Source: Autumnicola psychrophila
Lineage (GTDB): Bacteria; Bacteroidota; Bacteroidia; Flavobacteriales; Flavobacteriaceae
Assembly (NCBI RefSeq): GCF_031846645.1
Contig: NZ_JAVRHN010000001.1
Location: 539,196-603,195, forward strand
DNA: 64,000 nt
Direction: 5' to 3'
How positions within the stretch are numbered: position 1 is the first letter of the stretch; every line of letters starts with the position of its first letter. The notes under the pieces were generated by a model. That model did no database searches and was not told where the DNA came from. It worked only from the letters and a program-made list of their open reading frames with translations. Below, one piece after another: positions 50,860 to 60,423 of this stretch. Position numbers and translations under genes: made by a program.

Positions 50860-53800
50860 ATGAATAAAATAGATAGGGACTTTAAACTTTCTTCCTGGGC
50901 TATAGACAACAAGATGACGGTTTACGTTATCATGGCCATCATCCTTATTGGAGGGCTAATGTCTTATTATGCCATGCCCCGGGAATCTTTTCCCGAAGTT
51001 ATTACGACAGAGATTTATGTAAGTTCAGTAAACCCCGGAAATTCTGCAGAAGATGTAGAAAAGTTCATAACTGAACCTCTTGAGGAAGAGTTTAATGATG
51101 TTGCCGGCATAAAGGAAATTACTTCAACTACATTGCAGGACTATTCTTTAGTGATTGTAGAATTTGAGGACGACATAAATGTAGATGTTGCCAAGCAAAA
51201 GATAAAGGACAAGGTAGATATGGTGAAGGCCGAAACTACATGGCCTACATTGGACAATGGTGCTAAAGTTGAACCTAATGTCTTTGACCTTAATATTTCT
51301 GAAGAGCAATCTATCCTGAACATCAACCTCACCGGAAATTATACCGTTCAACAGCTTAAGGATTATGCTGAATATCTTCAGGATCGTATTGAAATATTAC
51401 CTGAGATAAAAGAAGCCAATATCCAGGGTGCCGAAGATATGGAAGTTGAAATAGCTGTGGATATTTATAAGATGTCAGCTTCAAAAGTAAGTTTTTCAGA
51501 TATTATAAATGCTGTAAGTGCAGAAAACCGAACCATTTCCGGAGGGAATATTATCACCAGTGGTGTACAAAGAAATATCAGGATCCTTGGTGAAATTCAA
51601 GATCCTGATGAACTTGAAAATGTAGTCGTAAAACGGAATGGAGGAAATGTTTTTTTAAGAGACATTGCTGAAATTAATTTCAAGGAAAAAGATCCCACCA
51701 CTTATGCCCGTGAGTATGGCGATCCTGTTGTAATGCTGGATATAAAAAAACGTAGTGGTCAAAACATGGTGGAGGCTATCGAAAAAATTAAGGATATCAT
51801 TGCCACAGAGCAAGCTAAATATCTGCCGCAAAGCCTACATATAAGTCTTTCTAATGATCAGTCTACAAACACTGAAAAGCAGGTAAATGATTTGGTAAAC
51901 AACATCATTTTCGGGGTTATACTGGTTGTTCTGGTTCTAATGTTCTTTTTAGGCTTCAGAAATGCTCTTTTTGTAGGGCTGGCAATTCCGCTTTCCATGT
52001 TTTTATCCTTTATAGTACTTTCCAGTTTGGGCTACACCCTTAATACCATGGTACTTTTCGCACTGGTAATGGGTCTGGGGATGCTTGTGGATAACGGTAT
52101 TGTGGTCGTGGAAAACGTATATACCCTTATGGACCAGGGAATGTCCAGAAAACAAGCTGCAAAACAAGGAATGGGTGAAATTGCATGGCCAATTATTGCA
52201 TCAACTGCCACTACTCTTATGGCCTTTTTTCCTCTTGCATTATGGCCGGGAACAGTAGGAAAGTTTATGATGATCTTTCCTATTACCCTTTCCATTGTAT
52301 TGGGATCTTCCTTATTTGTGGCATTAATTATTAATTCCATGCTTACTTCAGAATTCATGAAAACCGAAGAAGAGGAATTGAAGAAGAAAAAGCTCATAAG
52401 GTACAGCGGAATTATGGGAGGTGTCGGCCTTTTGCTTTTAATTCTTGGTTATATAGTTCCTTCCGGTGCTCTCCGTGCTTTTGGAAACCTATTAATCCTG
52501 AGTGGAATTTTATTATGGGTTTACAAATACGTACTCGCGGGAGGAGTAGAATTCTTTCAGTTCCGTGCTTTAAAAAAACTTGAGAATTCCTACGAGAGGA
52601 CCTTAAAATACGCACTTAGGGGGAAAAAGGCTTATGTGTTCTTCTTTGGAACTGTATTAATGCTTTTCCTGTCTATAGTTCTAATTGCCCTTGTACAACC
52701 AAAGGTGTTATTTTTTCCTGAAAATGAACCCAAGCAAATCATTACGTATATTGAATATCCGGAAGGTACGGCTATTGAAAAAACAAATGAGCTCACAAAG
52801 CAGGTAGAACAACAGATTTTTGAGGTCATTGAGAAATATGAAGATGAAGATGGCTACAACTTTATGGTAGAATCTGCAATTTCACAAGTAGGACAGGGCG
52901 CCGGAAATCCACAAACTGATGGTGGCCAACAAAATGATATGCCTCACAAAGGAAAGGTGACGCTTTCTATGCGTGAGTTTCAAAAGCGAAGGGGCGTTTC
53001 CAGCAGCAAGGTGCTTTCTGAGGTTCGTGAAGCAGTACAGGGATTCCCGGGAGCCTCTGTAATTGTTGAGAAAGATGCCGCAGGACCTCCCTCAGGTTAC
53101 CCCATTAATATTGAACTGAAGGGAGAGAATTACGAACAAATGCTTAATGAAGCCGAAAATTTGCGCTCCTATATTCAGGATCTCAGCATTGCCGGAATAG
53201 AAGAACTAAAAATTGATGTGAACAAGGCAAAATCAGAACTTGAAGTTCAGGTGGATCGCCAAAAAGCAGGACAGCTGGGAGTATCTACTGCAGCGGTTGG
53301 ACAAACATTAAGACGGGCTATTTATGGAGAGGAAGTTTCGACTTATAAAGAAGGAGACGACGATTATCAGGTAAATGTGAGGTTTAATGAAGAAAACAGG
53401 TATAACGAAAATGTACTATTTAATCAACCTATTACCTTTAAGGATCAGAGTTCGGGAGATTTAATCCAGGTCCCTATCTCTTCTCTGGTAGATAAAAAAT
53501 TAACCTCTTCCTTCAGCTCAATAAAAAGGAAAGATTTAAAAAGGGTTATCACCTTATACTCTAATGTATTACAAGGCTACAACGGAAATGAAGTGGTTGA
53601 ACAATTGAGGACTGAGTTGCAGAATTATGAATTACCCGAAGAGGTGAGCCTTGAATTTACCGGCGAGCAGGAAGAACAAGCCGAAAATATGAACTTCCTT
53701 ATTAAGGCCTTACTCATTGCATTAGGAGGCATTTTGCTTATTTTGGTTGCACAATTTAATTCGGTATCCAAACCGGTGATAATTTTGATGTCGGTATTAC

Positions 53801-54336
53801 TCAGCCTGGTAGGAGTTTTTCTTGGACTGGTGATTTTTCAAATGGATTTCATTATTATCATGACTATGATGGGGATTATTTCACTTGCAGGTATTGTTGT
53901 GAACAACGCAATTGTATTGATTGACTATACCCAAATTCTTATAGACAGAAAGAAAGAGGAATTAGGCTTAGAAGAAGACGGGCTTTTGTCACGTGAACAG
54001 TATTTTCATGTAATAGTAGCTGGTGGAAAATCCAGGCTAAGACCGGTATTACTAACGGCCATAACCACAGTACTTGGACTTATTCCTTTAGCCATTGGAT
54101 TTAATGTAGATTTCTTTACTTTGTTTACAGATTATGATCCGCAGATCTATCTTGGAGGAGATAACGTGATATTCTGGGGACCTTTAGCATGGACAGTAAT
54201 CTTCGGACTTATTTTCGCAACCTTTTTAACTCTAATCATCGTACCGATAATGTTTTATCTTGTAAACAGGGCGAAAGTAAAATTTAAAAACAAACGTTCG
54301 GAAAGAAAGGAACGGAAGCAAATAACTTCCGCATAA
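50860..54336 (+). CDS. RND efflux transporter permease (AcrB-like)
   Basis: This 1158-residue inner-membrane pump has the standard RND layout: one helix (about 21-37), a porter loop, a helix cluster (about 350-570), a second porter loop and a C-terminal cluster (about 945-1140). It is about 100 residues longer than AcrB, partly from a segment between helices 6 and 7. The TM4 relay motif reads GMLVDNGIVVVENV, so only one of AcrB's two Asp residues is present. TM10 reads SLAGIVVNNAIVLIDY, with Asn where AcrB has Lys940. The C-terminal tail is strongly basic. The substrate is unknown. It is the last gene of the operon. Confidence 0.92.
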   Translation: MNKIDRDFKLSSWAIDNKMTVYVIMAIILIGGLMSYYAMPRESFPEVITTEIYVSSVNPGNSAEDVEKFITEPLEEEFNDVAGIKEITSTTLQDYSLVIVEFEDDINVDVAKQKIKDKVDMVKAETTWPTLDNGAKVEPNVFDLNISEEQSILNINLTGNYTVQQLKDYAEYLQDRIEILPEIKEANIQGAEDMEVEIAVDIYKMSASKVSFSDIINAVSAENRTISGGNIITSGVQRNIRILGEIQDPDELENVVVKRNGGNVFLRDIAEINFKEKDPTTYAREYGDPVVMLDIKKRSGQNMVEAIEKIKDIIATEQAKYLPQSLHISLSNDQSTNTEKQVNDLVNNIIFGVILVVLVLMFFLGFRNALFVGLAIPLSMFLSFIVLSSLGYTLNTMVLFALVMGLGMLVDNGIVVVENVYTLMDQGMSRKQAAKQGMGEIAWPIIASTATTLMAFFPLALWPGTVGKFMMIFPITLSIVLGSSLFVALIINSMLTSEFMKTEEEELKKKKLIRYSGIMGGVGLLLLILGYIVPSGALRAFGNLLILSGILLWVYKYVLAGGVEFFQFRALKKLENSYERTLKYALRGKKAYVFFFGTVLMLFLSIVLIALVQPKVLFFPENEPKQIITYIEYPEGTAIEKTNELTKQVEQQIFEVIEKYEDEDGYNFMVESAISQVGQGAGNPQTDGGQQNDMPHKGKVTLSMREFQKRRGVSSSKVLSEVREAVQGFPGASVIVEKDAAGPPSGYPINIELKGENYEQMLNEAENLRSYIQDLSIAGIEELKIDVNKAKSELEVQVDRQKAGQLGVSTAAVGQTLRRAIYGEEVSTYKEGDDDYQVNVRFNEENRYNENVLFNQPITFKDQSSGDLIQVPISSLVDKKLTSSFSSIKRKDLKRVITLYSNVLQGYNGNEVVEQLRTELQNYELPEEVSLEFTGEQEEQAENMNFLIKALLIALGGILLILVAQFNSVSKPVIILMSVLLSLVGVFLGLVIFQMDFIIIMTMMGIISLAGIVVNNAIVLIDYTQILIDRKKEELGLEEDGLLSREQYFHVIVAGGKSRLRPVLLTAITTVLGLIPLAIGFNVDFFTLFTDYDPQIYLGGDNVIFWGPLAWTVIFGLIFATFLTLIIVPIMFYLVNRAKVKFKNKRSERKERKQITSA

Positions 54337-54340
54337 AAAG

Positions 54341-54370
54341 AAAACCCCAAAGCAAATGCTTCGGGGTTTT
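54341..54370 (+). terminator. Terminator after the efflux operon
   Basis: AAAACCCC (54341-54348) with GCA/TGC inside pairs with GGGGTTTT (54363-54370), followed by a T-run, 5 bp after the RND stop. Confidence 0.85.
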
Positions 54371-54395
54371 TTTATATTCTGTAGCTTCAGGAAAA

Positions 54396-54755
54396 CTAAT
54401 CACTGCTCACAATACCGCTTTCATTTTTCCAGCTATTTACTGAAGCAATTTTGCTGTTCTCGTAGTCTACTTCTGTTAAATTTTCGTCAGTCCAAAAAAA
54501 CCATTTACCAGCTTTTTGACCCGCTTCGTACTGGCCGATCGCTGTCTTTTCACCTCCTTTGTTGTAAGAAACCCACTCCCCGTGGAGTTTTCCGTCCTTG
54601 TACGTACCTTCCTGTCTAATATTTCCATCTTCATAGTAAAACGTCCCTTTAATTAATTCTCCCTGTTTTTCAAAAACAGGCTCTTTCTCTTGTGCCATAA
54701 CAGCACCACCAATGGCTAAAGCGCCTATCAGCATTATTTGTTTTATCTTCTTCAT
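54396..54755 (-). CDS. Secreted YwqK/MORN-repeat protein
   Basis: This 119-residue exported protein has a signal peptide (about 1-21, ending VMAQ) and two to three MORN-like repeats: GTFYYEDGNIRQEGTYKDGKLHGEW and AIGQYEAGQKAGKWFFW. YwqK-type repeats are often annotated as toxin-antitoxin components, but a signal peptide and the lack of a partner gene argue against that here. There are two consecutive ATGs; the second (54755) is used. The role is unknown. Confidence 0.8.
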   Translation of the reverse strand: MKKIKQIMLIGALAIGGAVMAQEKEPVFEKQGELIKGTFYYEDGNIRQEGTYKDGKLHGEWVSYNKGGEKTAIGQYEAGQKAGKWFFWTDENLTEVDYENSKIASVNSWKNESGIVSSD

Positions 54756-54758
54756 CAC

Positions 54759-54953
54759 AGTTCTTATTTAATAATTGCTTTACAAATATACAAGAAAGTT
54801 TACAATAAATCAATAATCAGGTAACATTAAATTAACATTTAAGATTCAAAATACTCATATTCAACACTTAAACCCTTTTTAAAAAGAAGATTTATTGTAT
54901 AAACACCCCGACTTTTATCTATTATTAATCACTTAAAAACGACAAGAACTTAT
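54759..54953. other. Intergenic region, no gene seen
   Basis: AT-rich DNA upstream of the divergent YwqK-like and aspS genes; no RNA, repeat or short gene recognised apart from the -7 element beginning at 54954. Confidence 0.4.
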
Positions 54954-54961
54954 TACTTTTG
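54954..54961 (+). promoter_or_regulatory. -7 promoter element of aspS
   Basis: TACTTTTG matches TAnnTTTG exactly, 25 nt before the ATG; no -33 TTTG at the usual distance. Confidence 0.5.
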
Positions 54962-54986
54962 CAGCACTTTAAAATTCAGGGATATT

Positions 54987-56735
54987 ATGTACAGAAGTCA
55001 TACTTGCGGGGAAATTAACCTAACAAACAAAGACCAGGAAGTTCAGCTTTCAGGATGGGTTCAGAAGATTAGAAACAAAGGCTTCATGGTATGGGTTGAT
55101 CTTCGGGATCGCTATGGCATCACCCAGCTGATTTTTGATGAAGAACGTTCTTCTAAAGAGCTCATGGAGAAGGCAGGAAAACTTGGTCGCGAATTTGTGA
55201 TTCAGGTAACAGGAGAAGTGATTGAACGCGAATCTAAAAACCCCAACATTCCAACCGGGGAAATAGAAATCCTGGTATCTCAGCTAAATATCCTGAATAC
55301 CTCCCTTACCCCTCCTTTTACAATTGAAGAAGAGACAGATGGAGGTGAAGATTTAAGAATGAAATATCGTTACCTCGATATCCGCCGGAATCCGGTAAAG
55401 AACAAACTTGTGTTTCGTCATAAAGTCGGAATGCAGGTAAGAAATTACCTTTCACAGGCCGGTTTTATTGAAGTTGAAACTCCGTACCTCATCAAGTCAA
55501 CTCCTGAAGGTGCCCGGGATTTTGTAGTCCCAAGCAGGATGAATGAAGGCCAGTTCTACGCACTTCCCCAGTCTCCGCAGACTTTTAAGCAACTGCTGAT
55601 GGTTGGCGGAATGGATAAATATTTTCAGATCGTTAAATGCTTCAGGGATGAAGATTTAAGGGCAGACAGGCAACCGGAATTCACACAAATCGACTGCGAA
55701 ATGGCCTTTGTTGAGCAGGAAGATATCCTGAATATTTTTGAAGGTCTTACCCGACACCTCCTCAAAGAAATAAAAGGGGTCGATATTATTGATTTTCCGA
55801 GGATGACTTATGCCGAAGCTATGGCGAAGTACGGAAATGACAAACCTGATATTCGTTTTGGGATGGAATTCGCCAACCTCAACGAACAGGCAAAAAACAA
55901 AGGTTTTAATGTATTTGATCAGCAGGAGCTCGTAGTGGGAATTGCTGTTCCCGGTGCCGCTTCCTATACCCGTAAAGAAATCGACAAACTTATTGATTGG
56001 GTAAAGCGACCACAGGTAGGCGCAAATGGGCTTGTTTGGGTAAAATATAATGAAGACGGCAGCTTAAAATCTTCTGTAGATAAATTTTATTCTTCTGAAG
56101 ATCTTCTTGGCTGGGCAAAAGAAACTGGTGCAAAAGCAGGAGATTTAATCCTGGTCATGGCCGGCGATACAAATAAAACACGCACTCAACTAAGTACATT
56201 AAGAATGCACCTGGGGAATGAATTGGGTCTAAGAAATTCTGAAGAATTCGCTCCGCTATGGGTACTCGATTTTCCGCTTTTGGAATGGGACGAAGAAACC
56301 CAAAGGTATCATGCAATGCACCACCCATTTACATCACCAAAAAAAGAAGATATTGCATTACTGGAAACTAATCCAGGAGAAGTTCGTGCAAATGCCTACG
56401 ACCTTGTCCTTAATGGAAACGAAATTGGTGGTGGTTCAATTAGGATCCACGATAAAAAAACACAGTCTAAAATGTTTGATTATCTTGGGTTTACAGAAGA
56501 AGAAGCCAAAGAACAATTTGGATTTTTAATGGACGCTTTTCAATATGGTGCTCCACCTCACGGCGGAATAGCCTTTGGTTTTGACAGGCTTGTGGCTATA
56601 CTTGGTGGACAGGAAACTATTCGCGATTTTATTGCCTTTCCTAAGAACAACGCCGGTCGTGATGTAATGATTGATGCTCCTGCAAAACTGGACGAAGATC
56701 AACTGAAAGAGCTGCACCTTAAGCTAAGGATATAG
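54987..56735 (+). CDS. aspS: Aspartyl-tRNA synthetase
   Basis: This 582-residue bacterial-type AspRS has an N-terminal OB-fold (LSGWVQKIRNKGFMVWVDLRD) and motif 2, FRDEDLRADRQPEFTQID. The bacterial GAD insertion domain spans about residues 300-420. Motif 3 is GIAFGFDRLVAILGG, followed by IRDFIAFPKN. The length with the GAD insertion separates it from asnS at 30241. With AsnS present the enzyme need not be of the non-discriminating type. Confidence 0.96.
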   Translation: MYRSHTCGEINLTNKDQEVQLSGWVQKIRNKGFMVWVDLRDRYGITQLIFDEERSSKELMEKAGKLGREFVIQVTGEVIERESKNPNIPTGEIEILVSQLNILNTSLTPPFTIEEETDGGEDLRMKYRYLDIRRNPVKNKLVFRHKVGMQVRNYLSQAGFIEVETPYLIKSTPEGARDFVVPSRMNEGQFYALPQSPQTFKQLLMVGGMDKYFQIVKCFRDEDLRADRQPEFTQIDCEMAFVEQEDILNIFEGLTRHLLKEIKGVDIIDFPRMTYAEAMAKYGNDKPDIRFGMEFANLNEQAKNKGFNVFDQQELVVGIAVPGAASYTRKEIDKLIDWVKRPQVGANGLVWVKYNEDGSLKSSVDKFYSSEDLLGWAKETGAKAGDLILVMAGDTNKTRTQLSTLRMHLGNELGLRNSEEFAPLWVLDFPLLEWDEETQRYHAMHHPFTSPKKEDIALLETNPGEVRANAYDLVLNGNEIGGGSIRIHDKKTQSKMFDYLGFTEEEAKEQFGFLMDAFQYGAPPHGGIAFGFDRLVAILGGQETIRDFIAFPKNNAGRDVMIDAPAKLDEDQLKELHLKLRI

Positions 56736-56793
56736 GTTAGCTTTTTTCCTGCATTAAGCGTAATTTTTGGTCATAATTTAAAACAGAGTTTGC

Positions 56794-58581
56794 GTGGCAA
56801 ATTTCAGCAAATCAGTTTTGCTCCGGTTTTTAAACTGGAAAACCCAGCACCTTTCACATCAGCAATTTCTGATGTTTCTTAGTGCTATTATTGGCTTTAT
56901 TGCAGGCCTTGGAGCGGTAGCCATAAAAAACCTTACCCATTTTATACAGACACTGCTTGAAGGAAAGTTTATTGCAAATTACCACGATGCATTTTATTTT
57001 ATTTTCCCCATTATCGGCCTCTTTATTACGTGGCTTTTAATAAAATTCGTTTTCCGGAGAAAAATAGGACACGGTATTCCCACTACCCTTCATGCTATTT
57101 CACAGCGTAAAGGGATTATGAGAAGGTACCAGATGTATGCATCTCTTATCACCGCTCCAATTACTGTGGGTTTTGGTGGTTCTGTTGGTCTCGAAGGCCC
57201 TACTGTGGCTACCGGCGCTTCTCTTGGTTCTAATATTTCCCGCGTTTTCCTGCTCAACCAGGCTTCCAGAACACTGTTAATAGGTTGTGCGGCCGCAGGA
57301 GCCATGTCTTCAATTTTTAAAGCTCCAATTGCGGCTATTATTTTCGCTATTGAAGTGTTTAGTCTGGATCTTACCCTGGTTTCTTTGCTGCCTTTGCTCC
57401 TGGCGTCAGTTTCAGCAATCCTTACCTCTTATTTTTTCTTCGGAAGTGAAATTATTCTTCCGTTTCAGCTAAAGGATAGTTTTATTATTTCTGAAGCTCC
57501 ATATTATATACTGCTGGGAGTACTGGCCTCTATATGTTCTATATACTTTACGAAAACCTACTTCAGTATTAATAAAATTTTTGCAAAGATCGAGTCCCCC
57601 TTCTACCGACTCATTTTAGCAGGTTTAGGGCTGGGAATCCTTATATATTTTATTCCACCGTTATATGGTGAAGGTTATAACGTAATCAACAATTTGCTTC
57701 AGGAAAATTATCTGGAGGCCCTCGGCACTAACTTTTTCAATGCTTACCTGGAGAATTTCTGGGTGGTAATAATACTTTTAGCCGGACTGGTGATTTTTAA
57801 GATTGTCGCCACCTCCCTCACATTTAGTGCTGGCGGTGTTGGCGGAATCTTTGCACCTGTTCTATTTATGGGGAGCGCGATGGGACATTGCTTTGCCCTG
57901 TTTATAAACCATTTAAAAATAGCCAATCCTATTTCAGTCAGTAATTTCACACTTGTAGGAATGGCAGGATTAATGGCGGGAGTTCTTCATGCACCTTTAA
58001 CCGCAATCTTCCTTATTGCTGAACTGACGCACGGTTACGAATTATTTATTCCATTAATGATTACCGCTGCGATTTCCTTTATGATCACTTCCCAGTTTCA
58101 GCCTCATTCTGTCTATACGCTGGAACTTGCTGCCAAAGGAGAGCTACTTACGCATAATAAGGATCAGATGGTTTTAACACTAATGAACATTAACAGCGTT
58201 ATTGAACGAAATTTTATTCCGATTAAGATTAATATGACATTGGGCGACTTAATAAAAGAAGGCGTTATTAAATCCAACAGGAATATTTTTCCGGTTGTAG
58301 ACAAAAAAGGTATATTCCTTGGTATTATCCTTCTGGACGATATACGGCCCATTATGTTCGACCAGAAAATGTATGATGAAGTTATGGTAAGTGACATCAT
58401 GCAACGTCCACCCGAGATTATAGATTTAAGGAAAGACAGGACTAAAGATATAATGAAGAAATTTCAGGATAGTGATGCCTGGAACCTTCCTGTTGTGAAG
58501 GACAGAGAGTATATAGGATTTATTTCAAAATCTAAACTACTTACCGCCTATCGCAAGAAATTAATTGAAGTAACAGTCTAA
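56794..58581 (+). CDS. ClC-family chloride channel/transporter with CBS domains
   Basis: This 595-residue protein has a ClC membrane core (about residues 25-430) with the filter motifs GSVGLEGPTVATG (gating Glu present) and GGVGGIFAPVLFMG. A cytosolic pair of CBS domains follows (about 465-590; NIFPVVDKKGIFLGII and WNLPVVKDREYIGFIS) that may bind nucleotides. The start is a GTG at 56794, 2 nt behind a TTTG, so the transcript may be leaderless; the next ATG (56872) would remove the first helix. Channel versus H+/Cl- exchange cannot be decided. Confidence 0.9.
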   Translation: MANFSKSVLLRFLNWKTQHLSHQQFLMFLSAIIGFIAGLGAVAIKNLTHFIQTLLEGKFIANYHDAFYFIFPIIGLFITWLLIKFVFRRKIGHGIPTTLHAISQRKGIMRRYQMYASLITAPITVGFGGSVGLEGPTVATGASLGSNISRVFLLNQASRTLLIGCAAAGAMSSIFKAPIAAIIFAIEVFSLDLTLVSLLPLLLASVSAILTSYFFFGSEIILPFQLKDSFIISEAPYYILLGVLASICSIYFTKTYFSINKIFAKIESPFYRLILAGLGLGILIYFIPPLYGEGYNVINNLLQENYLEALGTNFFNAYLENFWVVIILLAGLVIFKIVATSLTFSAGGVGGIFAPVLFMGSAMGHCFALFINHLKIANPISVSNFTLVGMAGLMAGVLHAPLTAIFLIAELTHGYELFIPLMITAAISFMITSQFQPHSVYTLELAAKGELLTHNKDQMVLTLMNINSVIERNFIPIKINMTLGDLIKEGVIKSNRNIFPVVDKKGIFLGIILLDDIRPIMFDQKMYDEVMVSDIMQRPPEIIDLRKDRTKDIMKKFQDSDAWNLPVVKDREYIGFISKSKLLTAYRKKLIEVTV

Positions 58582-58584
58582 ATT

Positions 58585-58824
58585 ATGAATACGATATTGA
58601 AGATTTTAGGTATAGGGATTCTCATTGCCATTGGAGTGGGTTTTTACTACAAGATGGAGGGAAATGATCCATTAGGTGATGCCATAGTTGGAATTGCCGT
58701 CCTGGTCAGCGCCTTTATTTTAATGCCTATCTTCCTCTATGTGAGATGGAAAGGAAAAAAGCTGGAAGACTATACCCTCTCTGAGAAAAACATGAAAAAA
58801 ATGCGGGAAAATAACCGAAAGTAG
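58585..58824 (+). CDS. Small two-helix membrane protein
   Basis: This 79-residue protein has two hydrophobic segments (about residues 4-22 and 32-53) and a very basic C-terminal tail (KGKKLEDYTLSEKNMKKMRENNRK split by a few acidic residues). I do not recognise a named family. It starts 3 bp after the ClC stop, so it is in the same operon and may act with the channel; this is only context. The TAAATTATG junction is tight and supports translational coupling. Confidence 0.65.
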   Translation: MNTILKILGIGILIAIGVGFYYKMEGNDPLGDAIVGIAVLVSAFILMPIFLYVRWKGKKLEDYTLSEKNMKKMRENNRK

Positions 58825-58862
58825 AACATGAAACTCTTAATTTTTTAAAATTCTGAGAAAAA

Positions 58863-58897
58863 TTTGCGGCCATGTCGAATATAATATACTAAGTTTG
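58863..58897 (+). promoter_or_regulatory. Promoter of the cold-shock gene
   Basis: TTTG (58863-58866), a 23-nt spacer and TAAGTTTG (58890-58897) fit the consensus, leaving a short AT-rich leader of about 23 nt before the ATG. There is no long cold-shock leader as in E. coli cspA. Confidence 0.65.
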
Positions 58898-58924
58898 CAC
58901 TTTAATAATATTTATTTTTTTATA

Positions 58925-59119
58925 ATGGAAGGTACAGTAAAATTTTTCAATGAGTCCAAAGGTTATGGATTCATCACTAACGACGAAACCGGAAGAGACA
59001 TCTTTGTTCACATTACAGGACTTGACGGCGAAACTCTTCAAGAGGGTGACAAAGTAGAGTATGAAGAAGTGGAAGGAAGAAAAGGAGTAAACGCAAGCAA
59101 TGTGCGCGTTATAGAATAG
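58925..59119 (+). CDS. Cold-shock domain protein
   Basis: This 64-residue single-stranded nucleic-acid binding protein is of the CspA family. RNP1 reads SKGYGFI and RNP2 reads DIFVHI; the N-terminus MEGTVKFFN is standard. The ATG at 58925 is the start, because the frame open upstream to 58895 runs through the promoter -7 element. It acts as an RNA chaperone in the cytosol. It is monocistronic with its own promoter and terminator. Confidence 0.95.
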   Translation: MEGTVKFFNESKGYGFITNDETGRDIFVHITGLDGETLQEGDKVEYEEVEGRKGVNASNVRVIE

Positions 59120-59141
59120 CATATTTTCTATTTAAGACTTC

Positions 59142-59165
59142 AAAAAGCCGCTGTAGCGGCTTTTT
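59142..59165 (+). terminator. Terminator after the cold-shock gene
   Basis: AAAAAGCCGCT (59142-59152) and AGCGGCTTTTT (59155-59165) form a perfect 11-bp stem, with a 2-nt centre, followed by Ts. Confidence 0.9.
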
Positions 59166-59223
59166 TTAGTTCTATACTACTCTGTAAATTTCTTCTGAAA
59201 ATTTACGTTTTGGAGCTTGCCTC

Positions 59224-59239
59224 AAAATGCCAATTTTCG
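59224..59239 (+). repeat. Variant copy of AAAATGGCAATTTTCG motif
   Basis: AAAATGCCAATTTTCG differs at one base from the copies at 502-517 and 60424-60439. It lies in the intergenic gap before the threonine-dehydrogenase-like gene. Confidence 0.45.
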
Positions 59240-59306
59240 AACTGCAGAAATTCCCTGCACCATTTATAAAATTGAATGCCTTGGTAAATTTTAAAAATTC
59301 TGAAAC

Positions 59307-60260
59307 CTATTTCTGAAGCTGTTCCTTCATGCCTTTCAGCATTGCTGTGGTAAGGGCTTCAATATCAAAATCAGGGTTCCAGCCCCAGTCTTCACGGGCT
59401 TGAGAATCATCGATACTGGAAGGCCACGAATCCGCTATTCTTTGCCTGAAATCTGGATTGTAATCTATTTTAAACCCCGGCAACTGCTTTTTAATTTCTT
59501 CAGCAAGCAATTTCGGAGTAAAACTCATTGCCGAAAGATTATAGGCAGACCTGATTTTTATTTTTTCAGAAGGTGCCTCCATAATGTCAATTGTCGCTTT
59601 TATGGCATCTTCCATATACATCATGGGAAGTGAGGTATCTTCAGAAAGAAAAGAAGTATACGAACCATTTTTCACGGCTTCATGAAAAATCTCTATAGCA
59701 TAATCTGTCGTCCCTCCGCCCGGCAGCGTTCTGTAACTTATAATCCCCGGGTAACGGATACTTCTCACATCTACGCCGTAAATCCTGTGAAAATATTCAC
59801 ACCAGCGCTCCCCTGTTTGTTTACTGATTCCATAAACCGTAGAAGGCTCCATAATGGTGTTTTGCGGAGTTTCTTCTTTAGGTGTTGTAGGTCCAAAAAC
59901 GGCAATACTGGATGGCCAGAAAACCTTTTCAATTTTCTTATCCCTGGCCAGGTTAAGCACGTTAAATAGAGATTCCATGTTTAAGTGCCAGGCCTTCATT
60001 GGTGCTTTTTCGGCAGTGGCGCTGAGCATTGCCGCCATAAGATAAACCTCAGAAATTGCATGTTTTTCCACAATTTCGTCAATTTGTTGCGCATTGGTGG
60101 CATCGGCAACTTCAAAAGGACCGGAATTCATCAATTCGTCCTTACCTTCCCTTATATCACTGGCAATTACGCTCTCATTTCCGTGGATTTCTCTCAGTTT
60201 GAGGCTCAATTCGGTGCCTATTTGTCCGCTGGCTCCTATAATCAGGATTTTTCCAGGCAT
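59307..60260 (-). CDS. SDR-type L-threonine 3-dehydrogenase-like epimerase
   Basis: This 317-residue extended SDR has the NAD motif IGASGQIGTEL and catalytic YGISKQTGE (YxxxK), with Ser/Thr in VFWPSSIAVFGPTTP. That segment, together with RYPGIISYRTLPGGGTTDYA, is the signature I associate with SDR-type L-threonine 3-dehydrogenases. The product 2-amino-3-oxobutyrate is normally cleaved by Kbl, but no kbl gene is adjacent. The start is the ATG at 60260; the frame upstream runs into the -7 promoter element at 60276-60283. Confidence 0.85.
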   Translation of the reverse strand: MPGKILIIGASGQIGTELSLKLREIHGNESVIASDIREGKDELMNSGPFEVADATNAQQIDEIVEKHAISEVYLMAAMLSATAEKAPMKAWHLNMESLFNVLNLARDKKIEKVFWPSSIAVFGPTTPKEETPQNTIMEPSTVYGISKQTGERWCEYFHRIYGVDVRSIRYPGIISYRTLPGGGTTDYAIEIFHEAVKNGSYTSFLSEDTSLPMMYMEDAIKATIDIMEAPSEKIKIRSAYNLSAMSFTPKLLAEEIKKQLPGFKIDYNPDFRQRIADSWPSSIDDSQAREDWGWNPDFDIEALTTAMLKGMKEQLQK

Positions 60261-60275
60261 AAATTTAATTTTTTG

Positions 60276-60308
60276 CAAATATATCCATTCTTACAGAGAT
60301 TTATGCAA
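60276..60308 (-). promoter_or_regulatory. Promoter of the threonine-dehydrogenase-like gene
   Basis: On the minus strand TTG (60306-60308), a 22-nt spacer and TATATTTG (60276-60283) fit the consensus, 15 nt before the ATG. Confidence 0.6.
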
Positions 60309-60423
60309 CAAAAAACCTTAAAGCTATCCTATTTTTGAAGTTCTTCTAATTTGATGAGTTGTAGAAACTTCAGCATAAACCTTATTTCTTTGTTTTCTTC
60401 CGAAGAAATATAGCGACACCTGT

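Noticed and set aside
54396..54755. Toxin-antitoxin component (YwqK annotation)
   Set aside because: The protein has a signal peptide and no partner gene; MORN-like repeats alone do not indicate an antitoxin.
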